A stretch of 64,000 nt of DNA from RYN-133 sp963708645 (GCA_963708645.1 CAVPTA010000002.1:248001-312000); one strand, 5' to 3'. Shown: positions 49,708 through 58,394, counted from the stretch's first letter. The notes: generated from the sequence alone by a model not told the origin. Program-made: numbers and translations.

Positions 49708-51224
49708 GACATGAACTCCTTACGCAGCGTCGTCTTCAGGACCTTGCCGGACGGGTTGCGCGGCAGCGCGTCGACGAACTCGATGCGCCGCGGCACCTTG
49801 AAGTTGGCCAGCCGTTGCCGGCAGAACGAGGCCACCGCCTCAGTGTCGACGTCACCGTTGCGAACGATCACCGCGAGGCCGACCTCGCCGAGCCGCTCGT
49901 CTGCCAGGCCGATCACGGCGACGTCGGCCACGCCGTCGAGCCGTGCCAGCGTCTGCTCGACCTCGGCGGGATACACGTTGAACCCGCCGCTGATGTACAT
50001 GTCCTTGAGCCGATCGGTGATCGTCAGGTATCCGTCGTGGTCGACGGCGCCCACGTCGCCCGTGTGCAACCACCCGTCCGGGTCGATCGCGGCGGCGGTG
50101 GCGTCCGGGTCGTCGAGGTAGCCCAGCATCACGTTCGGCCCCCGCAGCAACAGTTCGCCCTGCTCGCCGATCTTCAGCTCGAAACCGGCGACGGCACGTC
50201 CGCACGTGCGCGCGACCAGCTCCGGCGGATCGCTTCGCCGGCACATCGTGACGACGACTGCCTCGGTCATGCCGAACGCCGTCAGGACGATGTCGAAGCC
50301 CATCTCCGACTGCATGCGTTCGACGAGCGCGACGGGTACGACAGCTGCGCCGGTCACCGCGAAGCGCAGCGACGACAGGTCGTACTTCGAGCGCTGCGGA
50401 TGGTCGAGCATCATCTGGTAGATCGTCGGCGCGCCTGGCAGCACGGTGATGTGCTCGTCGGCAATCAGCCGCAGCGCCTCGTCGACGTCGTAGGCGGCCA
50501 TCGGCACGATCGTCGCGCCGGTGAGCAGGCAGACCACGATGCCGGCCTTGTAACCGAAGCTGTGGAAGAACGGGTTCACGATGAGATAGCGATCGTGCTC
50601 GTCGACCTCGCCGCACTCACCCCAGGCACGGGCGACGTCGACGACCTGCCGATGTGCGGTGAGCACGCCCTTGCTGCGTCCGGTCGTGCCGGACGTGAAC
50701 AGGATGTCGCTGATGCCGTCGGGAGTCACCGCGTCGGCCCGAGCCTCGACGGTCGTCATCTCGACTTCGTGCGAGCGTTGGTCCCACTCGACGACGTCGT
50801 CCGGGGCGGGGGAGTCGTCGGTGCGGATCCACACGATCGACGTGAGCTTCGGCAGTTCTGCCGCCGCGCGCAATTGCGCCAGTCGGTCGGCGCCGAGGAA
50901 CGGGCCGGTGACGACCAGCGCCACCGCGTCCGTCCGGTCGAGGATGTCGGCGGCTTCGTGCCCGGTGTAGCGCGTGTTGACGGGGACGAGCGTTGCGCCG
51001 GCGTAGTGCGCGCCGAGCGCGGCGACGACCCAGTGGTGCGTGTTAGGCGCCCACACTGCGACCCGCTCGCCGGGCTGTACGCCGCGGGCGATCAGGAACG
51101 CGGCGTGGTCGCGCACCTGTTCCAAGAGCTCGCCGAAGGTGAGCCGGACATCGCCGTCCACGAGCGCCGGTGCAGTGCCGAATTCGCGCGCGGCACGACG
51201 CAAGACCGCCGGAATCGTGTTCAC
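49704..51224 (-). CDS. fadD3: HIP-CoA ligase FadD3-like acyl-CoA synthetase
   Basis: A 506-residue ANL adenylating enzyme with ISDILFTSGTTGRSKGVLTAH (P-loop), VLTAFGMTEAVVVTM, DGWLHTGDVGAVDHDGYLTITDRLKDMYISGGFNVYPAEVE and PRNPSGKVLKTTLRKEF (catalytic Lys). FadD3 (Rv3561) activates the C/D-ring propionate HIP, starting the KstR2 branch; HIP-CoA is the KstR2 ligand. It is divergent from fadE30 as in M. tuberculosis. GTG 51224 follows GAGGAG by seven bases. It heads a six-gene operon. Confidence 0.92.
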   Translation of the reverse strand: MNTIPAVLRRAAREFGTAPALVDGDVRLTFGELLEQVRDHAAFLIARGVQPGERVAVWAPNTHHWVVAALGAHYAGATLVPVNTRYTGHEAADILDRTDAVALVVTGPFLGADRLAQLRAAAELPKLTSIVWIRTDDSPAPDDVVEWDQRSHEVEMTTVEARADAVTPDGISDILFTSGTTGRSKGVLTAHRQVVDVARAWGECGEVDEHDRYLIVNPFFHSFGYKAGIVVCLLTGATIVPMAAYDVDEALRLIADEHITVLPGAPTIYQMMLDHPQRSKYDLSSLRFAVTGAAVVPVALVERMQSEMGFDIVLTAFGMTEAVVVTMCRRSDPPELVARTCGRAVAGFELKIGEQGELLLRGPNVMLGYLDDPDATAAAIDPDGWLHTGDVGAVDHDGYLTITDRLKDMYISGGFNVYPAEVEQTLARLDGVADVAVIGLADERLGEVGLAVIVRNGDVDTEAVASFCRQRLANFKVPRRIEFVDALPRNPSGKVLKTTLRKEFMS

Positions 51225-51246
51225 ACGAAGGGCTCCTCAGCTACCT

Positions 51247-51260
51247 AGCAAACGCTTGGT
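51247..51260. promoter_or_regulatory. Candidate KstR2 operator (fadD3 / fadE30)
   Basis: AGCAAACGCTTGGT matches the published KstR2 consensus AnCAAGnnCTTGnT with one mismatch in the left half. It lies in the 52-base divergent gap between fadD3 and fadE30, where KstR2 binds in mycobacteria. Confidence 0.8.
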
Positions 51261-51276
51261 AGGGTAGCCTACTGCC

Positions 51277-52449
51277 ATGACGGCCGACCAGCACGGCGAC
51301 GCCGATGCCCGGTTCCGGGGCGAGGTGCGCGCGTGGCTCGCCGACAACCTCACCGGCGAATTCGCCGGGCTGCGCGGCCTGGGTGGCCCGGGCCGCGAGC
51401 ACGAAGCCTTCGACGAGCGACTCGCCTGGGACAAGCACCTGTCTGCCGCGGGCTGGACGTGCCTCGGCTGGCCGCGCGAGCACGGCGGGCGCGGTGCCAC
51501 GACGGCGCAACAGGTCATCTTCCACGAGGAGTACGCCCGCGCCGACGCCCCGCACCGCGTCAATCACCTGGGCGAGGAACTGCTCGGCCCGACGCTGATC
51601 GCGTTCGGGACGCCGGAACAGCGACGCCGGTTCCTGCCGAAGATCAAGTCACTGGACGAGCTGTGGTGCCAGGGCTACTCAGAGCCCGGCGCCGGCTCCG
51701 ACCTCGCAGCCGTCGCCACAACCGCGACGCTCGAGGGCGACCGGTGGTCGATCACCGGCCAGAAAGTCTGGACCTCGCTGGCACACCTGGCCGACTGGTG
51801 CTTCGTGCTCGCGCGCACCGAGCCCGGCGCCAAGGGACATCGCGGGCTGTCCTACCTGCTCGTGCCGATGAAGCAGCCGGGCGTCGAGATCCGTCCGATC
51901 GTTCAGCTCACCGGCACGTCCGAGTTCAACGAGGTCTTCTTCGACGGCGCGCACACCGCAGCCGAGCTGGTGGTCGGCGAGGTCGGTGACGGCTGGCGCG
52001 TTGCGATGGGCACGCTCGCGTTCGAGCGCGGCGTCGCAACGCTCGGCCAGCAGGTCGGCTTCCGGCGCGAACTCGACGCGCTCGTACAACTTGCGCGCGA
52101 CAACGACGCGATCGACGACCCGGTCATGCGTGACCGGCTGACGCGTTCATTCGTGCGGCTCGAGGTCATGCGCGCGCACGCGCTGCGCACATTGCAGTCG
52201 GGCGGGGTCGCCGGCACCGAGGCGTCCGTGGCGAAGCTGCTCTGGGCGCACTGGCACCGCGACCTCGGCGAACTGGCGATGCAGATCCGTGGACCGGCCG
52301 GCCTCGTCGAGCGCGACGGCGATCTCGATCCCTGGCAGCGGCTTTACCTGTTCAGCCGCGCCGACACGATCTACGGCGGCTCGGACGAAGTGCAGCGCAC
52401 CATCATCGCCGAGCGCGAGCTCGGTTTGCCGCGCGAGGCACGAGCATGA
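51277..52449 (+). CDS. fadE30: Acyl-CoA dehydrogenase FadE30-like
   Basis: A 390-residue acyl-CoA dehydrogenase very like Rv3560c: RGEVRAWLADNLTGEFAGLRGLGGPGREHEAFDERLAWDKHL, ADAPHRVNHLGEELLGPTLIAFGTPEQ, ELWCQGYSEPGAGSDLAAVATTATLEGD, and LYLFSRADTIYGGSDEVQRTIIAERELGLPREA. FadE30 catalyses the first dehydrogenation of the HIP-CoA side chain. It begins the operon fadE30-ipdF-kstR2-fadA6-hydrolase. ATGA overlap joins it to ipdF. Confidence 0.92.
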   Translation: MTADQHGDADARFRGEVRAWLADNLTGEFAGLRGLGGPGREHEAFDERLAWDKHLSAAGWTCLGWPREHGGRGATTAQQVIFHEEYARADAPHRVNHLGEELLGPTLIAFGTPEQRRRFLPKIKSLDELWCQGYSEPGAGSDLAAVATTATLEGDRWSITGQKVWTSLAHLADWCFVLARTEPGAKGHRGLSYLLVPMKQPGVEIRPIVQLTGTSEFNEVFFDGAHTAAELVVGEVGDGWRVAMGTLAFERGVATLGQQVGFRRELDALVQLARDNDAIDDPVMRDRLTRSFVRLEVMRAHALRTLQSGGVAGTEASVAKLLWAHWHRDLGELAMQIRGPAGLVERDGDLDPWQRLYLFSRADTIYGGSDEVQRTIIAERELGLPREARA

Positions 52450-53219
52450 CCGCGCCGCCGTATGTCGCCGGGCATGCACTTCTCGCCGGAAAGACCGTGA
52501 TCGTCACCGCGAGCGCCGGCGCCGGCATCGGCATGGCTGCCGCCAGGCGTTGCCTCGAAGAAGGTGCCCGCGTCGTCATCAGCGACACGCACGAGCGCCG
52601 TCTGGGCGAGACCCTCGACGCGCTGCAACCGCTTGGCGAGGTGAGTGCACAACGCTGCGACGTCACCGTCGAGGACGACGTGCAGGCGCTCATCAAGCAC
52701 GCCGTCGACACGTTCGGCCGCCTCGACGTGATGATCAACAATGCCGGTCTCGGCGGCACGAAGTCGTTGCTCGACATGGCCGACGAGGAATGGACGCGCG
52801 TGCTCGACGTGACGCTCAACGGCACGTTCCGGTGCACCCGCGCGGCCTTACGGCAGATGGTCGACCAGGAGAGCGGGGGAGCGGTCGTGAACAACGCGTC
52901 CGTCGTCGGCTGGCGCGCGCAAGAGGGCCAGGCGCACTACGCCGCAGCGAAAGCCGGCGTCATGGCATTGACCCGCTGCGCCGCACTCGACGCGGCAGCG
53001 CACAACATCCGCGTCAACGCGGTGTCACCGAGCCTGGCCATGCATCCGCATCTGGTGAAGGTGACGAGCGAGGAGCTGCTCGAGAACCTCACCGCGCGCG
53101 AGGCGTTCGGCCGCTACGCCGAACCGTGGGAGGTGGCCAACGTGATGGTCTTCCTTGCCAGCGACTACTCGTCCTACCTCACCGGTGAGGTCGTCTCGGT
53201 AAGCAGCCAGCATCCATGA
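52446..53219 (+). CDS. ipdF: SDR dehydrogenase IpdF-like (C/D-ring steroid CoA)
   Basis: A 257-residue SDR: LLAGKTVIVTASAGAGIGMAAARRCLEEGARVVISDTHERRLGETLDAL, LDVMINNAGLGG, and VVNNASVVGWRAQEGQAHYAAAKAGVMALTRCAAL with Ser-Tyr-Lys. The end FLASDYSSYLTGEVVSVSSQHP is nearly that of Rv3559c (IpdF), which acts on the 5-hydroxy/keto group of the HIP-derived CoA ester. Overlaps on both sides by 4 bases. Confidence 0.92.
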   Translation: MTAPPYVAGHALLAGKTVIVTASAGAGIGMAAARRCLEEGARVVISDTHERRLGETLDALQPLGEVSAQRCDVTVEDDVQALIKHAVDTFGRLDVMINNAGLGGTKSLLDMADEEWTRVLDVTLNGTFRCTRAALRQMVDQESGGAVVNNASVVGWRAQEGQAHYAAAKAGVMALTRCAALDAAAHNIRVNAVSPSLAMHPHLVKVTSEELLENLTAREAFGRYAEPWEVANVMVFLASDYSSYLTGEVVSVSSQHP

Positions 53220-53824
53220 CCGCTACTGCCAAGGCGCGCCGCGCCGAACTGCTGGCGATCGCCGCGCAGCTGTTCGCCGAGCGGGGATTGCGCGCGACAA
53301 CCGTGCGCGACATCGCCGACGCCGCAGGCATTCTGTCGGGCAGCCTGTATCACCACTTCGACTCGAAGGAGTCGATGGTCGACGAGATCCTGCGCAACTT
53401 CCTCGACGACCTGTTCCACCGCTATCGCGCGATCGCCGCCCAGCAACTCGGCCCGCGGGCCACTCTCGAAGCGGTCGTCATCGCCTCGTTCGAAGCGATC
53501 GACCAGCACAATGCCGCCGTGGCGATCTACCAGGCCGAGGCTCGACACCTCGCAGCCGAGCCTCGCTTCGGCTATATCCGCGACCGGCTGGTCGAGTTCC
53601 GCGCGCTGTGGCACGACGTGCTCAGCGCAGGCGTCGCCGAGGGCAGCTTCCGCGACGACCTCGACGTCGAGCTGGCCTACCGTTTCCTGCGCGACACCGT
53701 GTGGGTCGGCGTCGGCTGGTACCGACCGGGTGGCGCCCTCACCATCGACGTGATCGCGCAGCAATACCTGTCCATCGTCCTGGACGGTATCGCCGCGCGC
53801 GGTGCGCCGAACGAACGGAAGTAG
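53216..53824 (+). CDS. kstR2: TetR-type repressor KstR2
   Basis: A 202-residue TetR regulator with RRAELLAIAAQLFAERGLRATTVRDIADAAGILSGSLYHHFDSKESMVDEILRNFLDDLFHRYR and ELAYRFLRDTVWVGVGWYRPGGALT, close to Rv3557c (KstR2) throughout. KstR2 represses C/D-ring genes and is released by HIP-CoA. Located between ipdF and fadA6 as in M. tuberculosis, but inside the operon with 4-base overlap; no separate promoter is visible, so it should be autoregulated through the fadE30 promoter. Confidence 0.93.
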   Translation: MTATAKARRAELLAIAAQLFAERGLRATTVRDIADAAGILSGSLYHHFDSKESMVDEILRNFLDDLFHRYRAIAAQQLGPRATLEAVVIASFEAIDQHNAAVAIYQAEARHLAAEPRFGYIRDRLVEFRALWHDVLSAGVAEGSFRDDLDVELAYRFLRDTVWVGVGWYRPGGALTIDVIAQQYLSIVLDGIAARGAPNERK

Positions 53825-53829
53825 CAATC

Positions 53830-54984
53830 GTGGCTGAAGCATTTCTCGTCGATGCGGTACGTACGCCGGTCGGCCGTCGCCGTGGCGCACTCTCCGGAGT
53901 GCACCCGGCCGACCTCGGCGCGCACGTCATCACCGCGTTGTTCGACCGCAATTCTGGTGTCGACCCCGACGCCGTCGACGACGTGGTGTTCGGCTGCGTC
54001 GACACGATCGGGGCGCAGGCGGGTGACATAGCTCGTACCGCGTGGCTGTGCGCCGGCTACGGCGATCACGTCCCGGGAGTGACCGTCGACCGGCAGTGCG
54101 GCTCGTCGCAACAGGCGGTGCACTTCGCCGCCCAGGCAGTGCTCAGTGGGACGTCCGATCTCGTCGTCGCCGGCGGCGTACAGAACATGAGCGCGATCCC
54201 GATCGCGTCCGCGATGATCGTCGGCGAACAGTTCGGTTTCAGCACGCCGTTCGCCGGGTCGACGGGGTGGGACGAGCGCTACGGCGACCAAGAGGTCTCG
54301 CAGTTCCGTTCGGCAGACATGATCGCCGAGAAGTGGGACGTCACGCGCGAGCAGATGGAGCAGTACGCGCTCGAGAGCCACTGGCGCGCACTGTCAGCCA
54401 TCGAGGCCGGCCGGTTCGACAACGAGATCGTCCCCTTCGGCGACATGACCACCGACGAAGGACCCCGCGCCGACACGTCGCTGGAGAAGATGGCGAACCT
54501 CGCGACGCTGCGCGAGGGTGGGCGCATCACTGCTGCGGTGTCGTCGCAGATCTCGGATGCCGCCAGCGCAATGCTGGTCGCGTCGGAAGCAGCCGTGCAG
54601 CGGTTCGGGCTGACGCCGCGAGCGCGCGTGCATCACATCTCAGCCCGTGGCGACGACCCGGTCTACATGCTCACCGCACCCATCCGCGCGACGCAGTACG
54701 CGCTCGAGCGCACCGGGCTGAGCCTCGACGACATCGACCTGATCGAGATCAACGAAGCATTCGCATCCGTGGTGCTCGCGTGGGCCAAGGACACGAAGGC
54801 CGACCTCGCGAAGGTGAACGTGAACGGTGGCGCGATCGCGCTCGGTCACCCGATCGGCGCGACCGGCACGAAGCTGATGGCCACGCTGCTGAACGAACTC
54901 GAGCGCACCGGTGGCCGCTATGGCCTGCAGACGATGTGCGAGGGCGGCGGCCAGGCGAACGTCACGATCATCGAGAGGCTGTAG
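53830..54984 (+). CDS. fadA6: Thiolase FadA6-like
   Basis: A 384-residue thiolase: VDRQCGSSQQAVHFAAQAVLSG with acyl-accepting Cys90, GGAIALGHPIGATG with His340, and MCEGGGQAN with Cys370. The start AEAFLVDAVRTPVGRRRGALSGVHPADLGA and order after kstR2 match Rv3556c (FadA6), which performs thiolytic cleavage late in C/D-ring degradation. GTG 53830 is the start; the longer open frame shadows kstR2. Confidence 0.92.
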   Translation: MAEAFLVDAVRTPVGRRRGALSGVHPADLGAHVITALFDRNSGVDPDAVDDVVFGCVDTIGAQAGDIARTAWLCAGYGDHVPGVTVDRQCGSSQQAVHFAAQAVLSGTSDLVVAGGVQNMSAIPIASAMIVGEQFGFSTPFAGSTGWDERYGDQEVSQFRSADMIAEKWDVTREQMEQYALESHWRALSAIEAGRFDNEIVPFGDMTTDEGPRADTSLEKMANLATLREGGRITAAVSSQISDAASAMLVASEAAVQRFGLTPRARVHHISARGDDPVYMLTAPIRATQYALERTGLSLDDIDLIEINEAFASVVLAWAKDTKADLAKVNVNGGAIALGHPIGATGTKLMATLLNELERTGGRYGLQTMCEGGGQANVTIIERL

Positions 54985-54994
54985 GTTTCTGCGC

Positions 54995-55786
54995 GTGCAA
55001 GCAGACCTCGGCGACCGTCAGATTTCCTACGTCCGTCGCGGTAGTGGCGAACCACTGCTGCTGATCATGGGCATGGCCGGCCACGTCGGCCTGTGGCGCG
55101 AGGACTTTCTCGCCGCGCTCGAGGGCTCGTTCGACATCGTCGCCTACGACCAGCGCGGCATCGGCGACAGCACCGACGTCCCCGGCCCGTTCACGATCGC
55201 CGAGCTCGCGCAGGACGCGGTCGCCGTGCTCGACGCGGTCGGCTGGGACAGCGCGCACGTGTTCGGGATCTCGATGGGCGGCATGGTCGCCCAGGAGCTC
55301 GTGATCAATCATCCCGACCGAGTACGCCGCCTCGTGCTCGGCTGCACCTATTGCGGCGGCCCGCGCACCAATCCGATGGCGCCAGGCCCGATGCGGATGA
55401 TGACCGCAATGAACTCAGGCAACATCGAGGCCGCGTTGCGTGCCGGGTTCGAGGCGAACCTGTCGCCGACGTGGGTCGCCGACGAGACGCACTGGCGCGA
55501 GTTCTACGACATCGCCCTGGCCGCGCGCGTCCCCGTGCCGGTCGTGCTGCGGCAGGCTCAGGCTGCGTTCGTCCACGACACGTCGACCCGGTTGCCGGCG
55601 GTGACCGCACCGACGCTGGTCATGGCCGGGACGGTCGACGAGATGGTGCTCTACGCCAACAACGAGGTGATCGCGTCGCTGATCCCGGGAGCCACGATGC
55701 ATTCGATGGCGGACGCCGGCCACCTGTTCTGGTGGGAGAGGTGCGACGAGGTCGTCGAAGCGATCACGAAACACCTGACGGGCTGA
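54995..55786 (+). CDS. Alpha/beta-hydrolase, last gene of the fadE30 operon
   Basis: A 263-residue hydrolase: PLLLIMGMAGHVGLWREDF, VAYDQRGIGDSTDV, VFGISMGGMVAQELVINHPDRVRRLVLGC with the nucleophile Ser, and MADAGHLFWWER with the His; Asp in GTVDEMV. Substrate unknown. GTG 54995, ten bases after fadA6, sets the start and suggests co-transcription, perhaps a thioesterase or lactonase helping C/D-ring breakdown (inference). The 3' end overlaps the convergent MFS gene by 23 bases. Confidence 0.82.
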   Translation: MQADLGDRQISYVRRGSGEPLLLIMGMAGHVGLWREDFLAALEGSFDIVAYDQRGIGDSTDVPGPFTIAELAQDAVAVLDAVGWDSAHVFGISMGGMVAQELVINHPDRVRRLVLGCTYCGGPRTNPMAPGPMRMMTAMNSGNIEAALRAGFEANLSPTWVADETHWREFYDIALAARVPVPVVLRQAQAAFVHDTSTRLPAVTAPTLVMAGTVDEMVLYANNEVIASLIPGATMHSMADAGHLFWWERCDEVVEAITKHLTG

Positions 55787-57005
55787 GTTCGACGGGCACG
55801 TTCTCGCCCGTGAACACCTCGCGGTGCACGATCACGACGCGGACGAGCCATACGCCGGTGGCAGTCAGCCCGACGCCGGCCACGACGAGCACCGCGGGGA
55901 TCGAGACGACCCGCGCGATCACGCCGCCGATCAGCGCACCGAGGGGCATGCATCCCCAGACCACCGTCCGGTAGCCGCCCTGCACACGTCCGAACAGGTG
56001 TTGCGGGATCAGCGATTGCCGTAGGGACATGGTGAGCACGTTCCAGAACATCACGCCGACGCCTGACAGCCCGAAGGCGATCGCGCCGACATACCCGTTG
56101 TGCGTCAGCCCCATCGCGATAGTCGTGAGGCCGGTGAGGATGCCGCCGAACACGAGCACGCTGCCGCGGCCGAAGCGTCGCGCGAGCCGGTCGGTGGTCG
56201 CGCCGCCGAGCAGGCCGCCTGCGCCCGCGGCGAGCAGAACGAGTCCGAAGTCCCCGGCCGGCAGGTGCAGCGTCTCGAGGGTGTACAGCACGAGCACGCC
56301 CGAGATCATGCTGCCGCACAGCGCGCTGACCGCGGACACAGCAGTCAGCTCGCGCAGGAACCGGTGGCTCAGCAGCCAGCGCACCCCGATAGCGACGTCC
56401 GCCCTGATCGAGCCGAGCCGCTCCTCACGCACCGGACGGTAGTTACCTCGCAACGTCAACAGGATCAGCGCAGCGATCGCGAAGCCGCCGGCATCGAGCG
56501 CGAACGGCAACGTCGCCGTCAGGGCGAACAGGGCGGACCCGAGCGGCGCGCCGACGAACGTCTGCCCGAGCGTCTCTTCGACGGTGATCAAGCCGTTTGC
56601 ACGGTCGAGCCCGCTCGTGCCGATCACCTGCGGCAGGATCGCCCGGGTCGCGCTGTCGTACACCGTCTCAGCGAGGCCGATCATGAACGACGCGACGTAG
56701 ACGACGACTATCGAACCGGTGCCGGTCAGCACGAACACTGCAAGTGCTCCGACCGCGGCAGCTCGGACGAGGTTTGCGCACGCGAGTGCGACGCGGCGGT
56801 CAGTGCGGTCGACGAGCGCGCCGCTCGGCAGCGCGAACAGCAGCCACGGCAGGAACGCGAACGAGATCAGACCCGACACCAGGATCGGGTTACGCGTGTA
56901 CGTTGCGCCGAGCAGCGGCAGCGCTGTGCGGCCGATTCCGTCGGCGAGGTTCGATGTCGTGCCGCTCGCGTACAGCCGCCAGAATGCGCCGGGGAGTGCA
57001 GTCAC
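55764..57005 (-). CDS. MFS transporter (MFS_3-like exporter)
   Basis: A 413-residue transporter with about 12 helices. ALPSGALVDRTDRRVALACANLVRAA is the loop 2-3 signature, and GGLLGGATTDRLARRFGRG the repeat in the second half. It resembles the first MFS protein of this window in subfamily but not closely. GTG 57005 overlaps the stop of the ArsR-type regulator as GTGA, so the pair forms an operon, probably regulator-controlled efflux. Substrate unknown. Confidence 0.85.
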   Translation of the reverse strand: MTALPGAFWRLYASGTTSNLADGIGRTALPLLGATYTRNPILVSGLISFAFLPWLLFALPSGALVDRTDRRVALACANLVRAAAVGALAVFVLTGTGSIVVVYVASFMIGLAETVYDSATRAILPQVIGTSGLDRANGLITVEETLGQTFVGAPLGSALFALTATLPFALDAGGFAIAALILLTLRGNYRPVREERLGSIRADVAIGVRWLLSHRFLRELTAVSAVSALCGSMISGVLVLYTLETLHLPAGDFGLVLLAAGAGGLLGGATTDRLARRFGRGSVLVFGGILTGLTTIAMGLTHNGYVGAIAFGLSGVGVMFWNVLTMSLRQSLIPQHLFGRVQGGYRTVVWGCMPLGALIGGVIARVVSIPAVLVVAGVGLTATGVWLVRVVIVHREVFTGENVPVELSPSGVS

Positions 57006-57595
57006 GGCATCGATCCGGTGTCGGCGGGGAAGACCGCGTACTGGACGTCGACCGGGCGTGCACCGCGTCCGGGCTTGAGCGCCCGGTATTTGTCGACCAG
57101 CGCCCGCATCTCGTCGGCGAGGGCCCGCGCTTGCGTGGGGGAGAGGTCGAGGTGCCCGTCCATGTCGCTCGAGGCTTTCTGCCACTGTGCCGGCCACTCG
57201 GTGGCCGTCGCGAACCAGTTGGCCAGGCGCCGGCTGCGGTCGGACTGGTACTCGCGCAGCAGGAAACCGGCTGCTTCACGGGTATCGGCGTTCTCGAGGA
57301 AGTCCAACCCCGTCATGTGGATCTCGTCGACGGCCATGCGCCACCAGCGCTGCTTGCGGCCCGCCGAACGCTTTCCGGTCGACGGTTCGTCGTCGGGCAC
57401 GAACTGCTCGACGAACCCGTGCTGGGCAAGCTGGCGCAGGTGGTAGCTGGTCGCACCGGTCGTCTCACCGAGCTCCTCGGCCAGGCTGGTCACGCTCGCA
57501 CGGCGGCGCAGCTCGAGAATGCGCAAGATCTGCACGCGCAGGGGATGCGCCATCGCCTTGAGAGACGTGCCGTCCAGCTCCAGCTGCGTCGTCAT
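57002..57595 (-). CDS. ArsR-type helix-turn-helix regulator
   Basis: A 197-residue regulator: SLKAMAHPLRVQILRILELRRRASVTSLAEELGETTGATSYHLRQLAQHGFVEQFV is an ArsR/HTH_20 winged helix. The C-terminal 110 residues form a long helical effector region ending in VDVQYAVFPAD, seen in many actinobacterial ArsR-like regulators paired with MFS pumps. No metal-binding CxC is present, so it is not a metal sensor. ATG 57595 is chosen; TTG-initiated longer versions would cover the operator repeats. Confidence 0.82.
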   Translation of the reverse strand: MTTQLELDGTSLKAMAHPLRVQILRILELRRRASVTSLAEELGETTGATSYHLRQLAQHGFVEQFVPDDEPSTGKRSAGRKQRWWRMAVDEIHMTGLDFLENADTREAAGFLLREYQSDRSRRLANWFATATEWPAQWQKASSDMDGHLDLSPTQARALADEMRALVDKYRALKPGRGARPVDVQYAVFPADTGSMP

Positions 57596-57598
57596 GAA

Positions 57599-57632
57599 TG
57601 CAAAGGTACTTATGCAAATATCTGTTTGCAAA
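57599..57632. promoter_or_regulatory. Three TGCAAA repeats upstream of the ArsR-type gene
   Basis: TGCAAA occurs at 57599, 57613 and 57627 with exact 14-base spacing, the last within the palindrome TTTGCAAA. The periodic AT-rich array lies directly at the regulator start, in an otherwise GC-rich region, and is a likely operator and promoter site. Confidence 0.5.
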
Positions 57633-57701
57633 TAGAATCGTGGAAATTCCGAGCCATCGGGTTATCGTTGCGGACGTCCCAGCTATGGAGGTGCGGACGT
57701 C

Positions 57702-58079
57702 ATGCGACTCGTCCAGGTGGCCCAGCACGCCGACGATCTCGATCGGGCGGCAGCGTTCTACACCGACCTGCTGGGTGCCGCACCGAGTGCGACGTACGAC
57801 CCGCCAGGGCTCGTGTTCTTCGAGCTCGGCGGGGTGCGGCTGTTGCTGGAACGGGGAGCGCCGCCGGCCGTCCACTACCTCGCCGTCGATGACATCGAGG
57901 CGACCGTAGCCCGGTTGCGCGAGCGCGGGGTGGTGATCGAGTCAGAAGCACACGTGATCTTCGGTCACGCCGACGACACGCTCGGCCCGGCGGGCACCGA
58001 CGAGTGGCAGGCCTTCGTCCGCGACAGCGAGGGCAATCTCGTCGGGCTCGTCGAGCACCGGGCGAGCACCGCAGACTAG
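57702..58079 (+). CDS. VOC (glyoxalase/bleomycin-resistance) family protein
   Basis: A 125-residue single-module VOC protein: RLVQVAQHADDLDRAAAFYTDLLGAAPSATYDPPGLVFFELGGVRLLLE, VHYLAVDDIEATVARLRERGV and FVRDSEGNLVGLVEH with a possible metal-site Glu. Such proteins include lyases, dioxygenases and antibiotic-binding proteins; the specific role is unknown. GGAGG lies nine bases before ATG 57702. It is divergent from the ArsR-type operon. Confidence 0.83.
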   Translation: MRLVQVAQHADDLDRAAAFYTDLLGAAPSATYDPPGLVFFELGGVRLLLERGAPPAVHYLAVDDIEATVARLRERGVVIESEAHVIFGHADDTLGPAGTDEWQAFVRDSEGNLVGLVEHRASTAD

Positions 58080-58088
58080 AGCGCCAGA

Positions 58089-58394
58089 CTAGGGCGCCCC
58101 GACGACCAGCTCGACTTCGATCGTCTCGCCGTCCTCGATGCCTTCGGCCTTGCGCACCCACGCCTTGAGCGGGACGACATAGGTGCCGTGCTTCGGCCAC
58201 AGCGCAGTCGGCCACGTGGTGTCGCCGACCGTCACCGTCGCGGGGATCATGCCCCATCCGTAGGTGACCTCGTTGGCGACATCCTGGATCGGTGCGCACT
58301 GCTCATCGGGAACCGACACGAAGTAGAAGGGCGCTGGTCCGCGCCAGTACCAGACCTCGGCGGTGAAGTTGAGAGCGACGTCGGCCGGCGGCAT
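58089..58394 (-). CDS. DUF1905 family protein
   Basis: A 101-residue protein: LNFTAEVWYWRGPAPFYFVSVPDEQCAPIQDVANEVTYGWGMIPATVTVGDTTWPTALWPKHGTYVVPLKAWVRKAEGIEDGETIEVEL is a complete DUF1905 domain, a small beta-barrel of unknown function. ATG 58394 is the only start just before the domain; the much longer open frame is antisense to the WYL gene and shows no homology. Convergent with the VOC gene. Confidence 0.85.
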   Translation of the reverse strand: MPPADVALNFTAEVWYWRGPAPFYFVSVPDEQCAPIQDVANEVTYGWGMIPATVTVGDTTWPTALWPKHGTYVVPLKAWVRKAEGIEDGETIEVELVVGAP

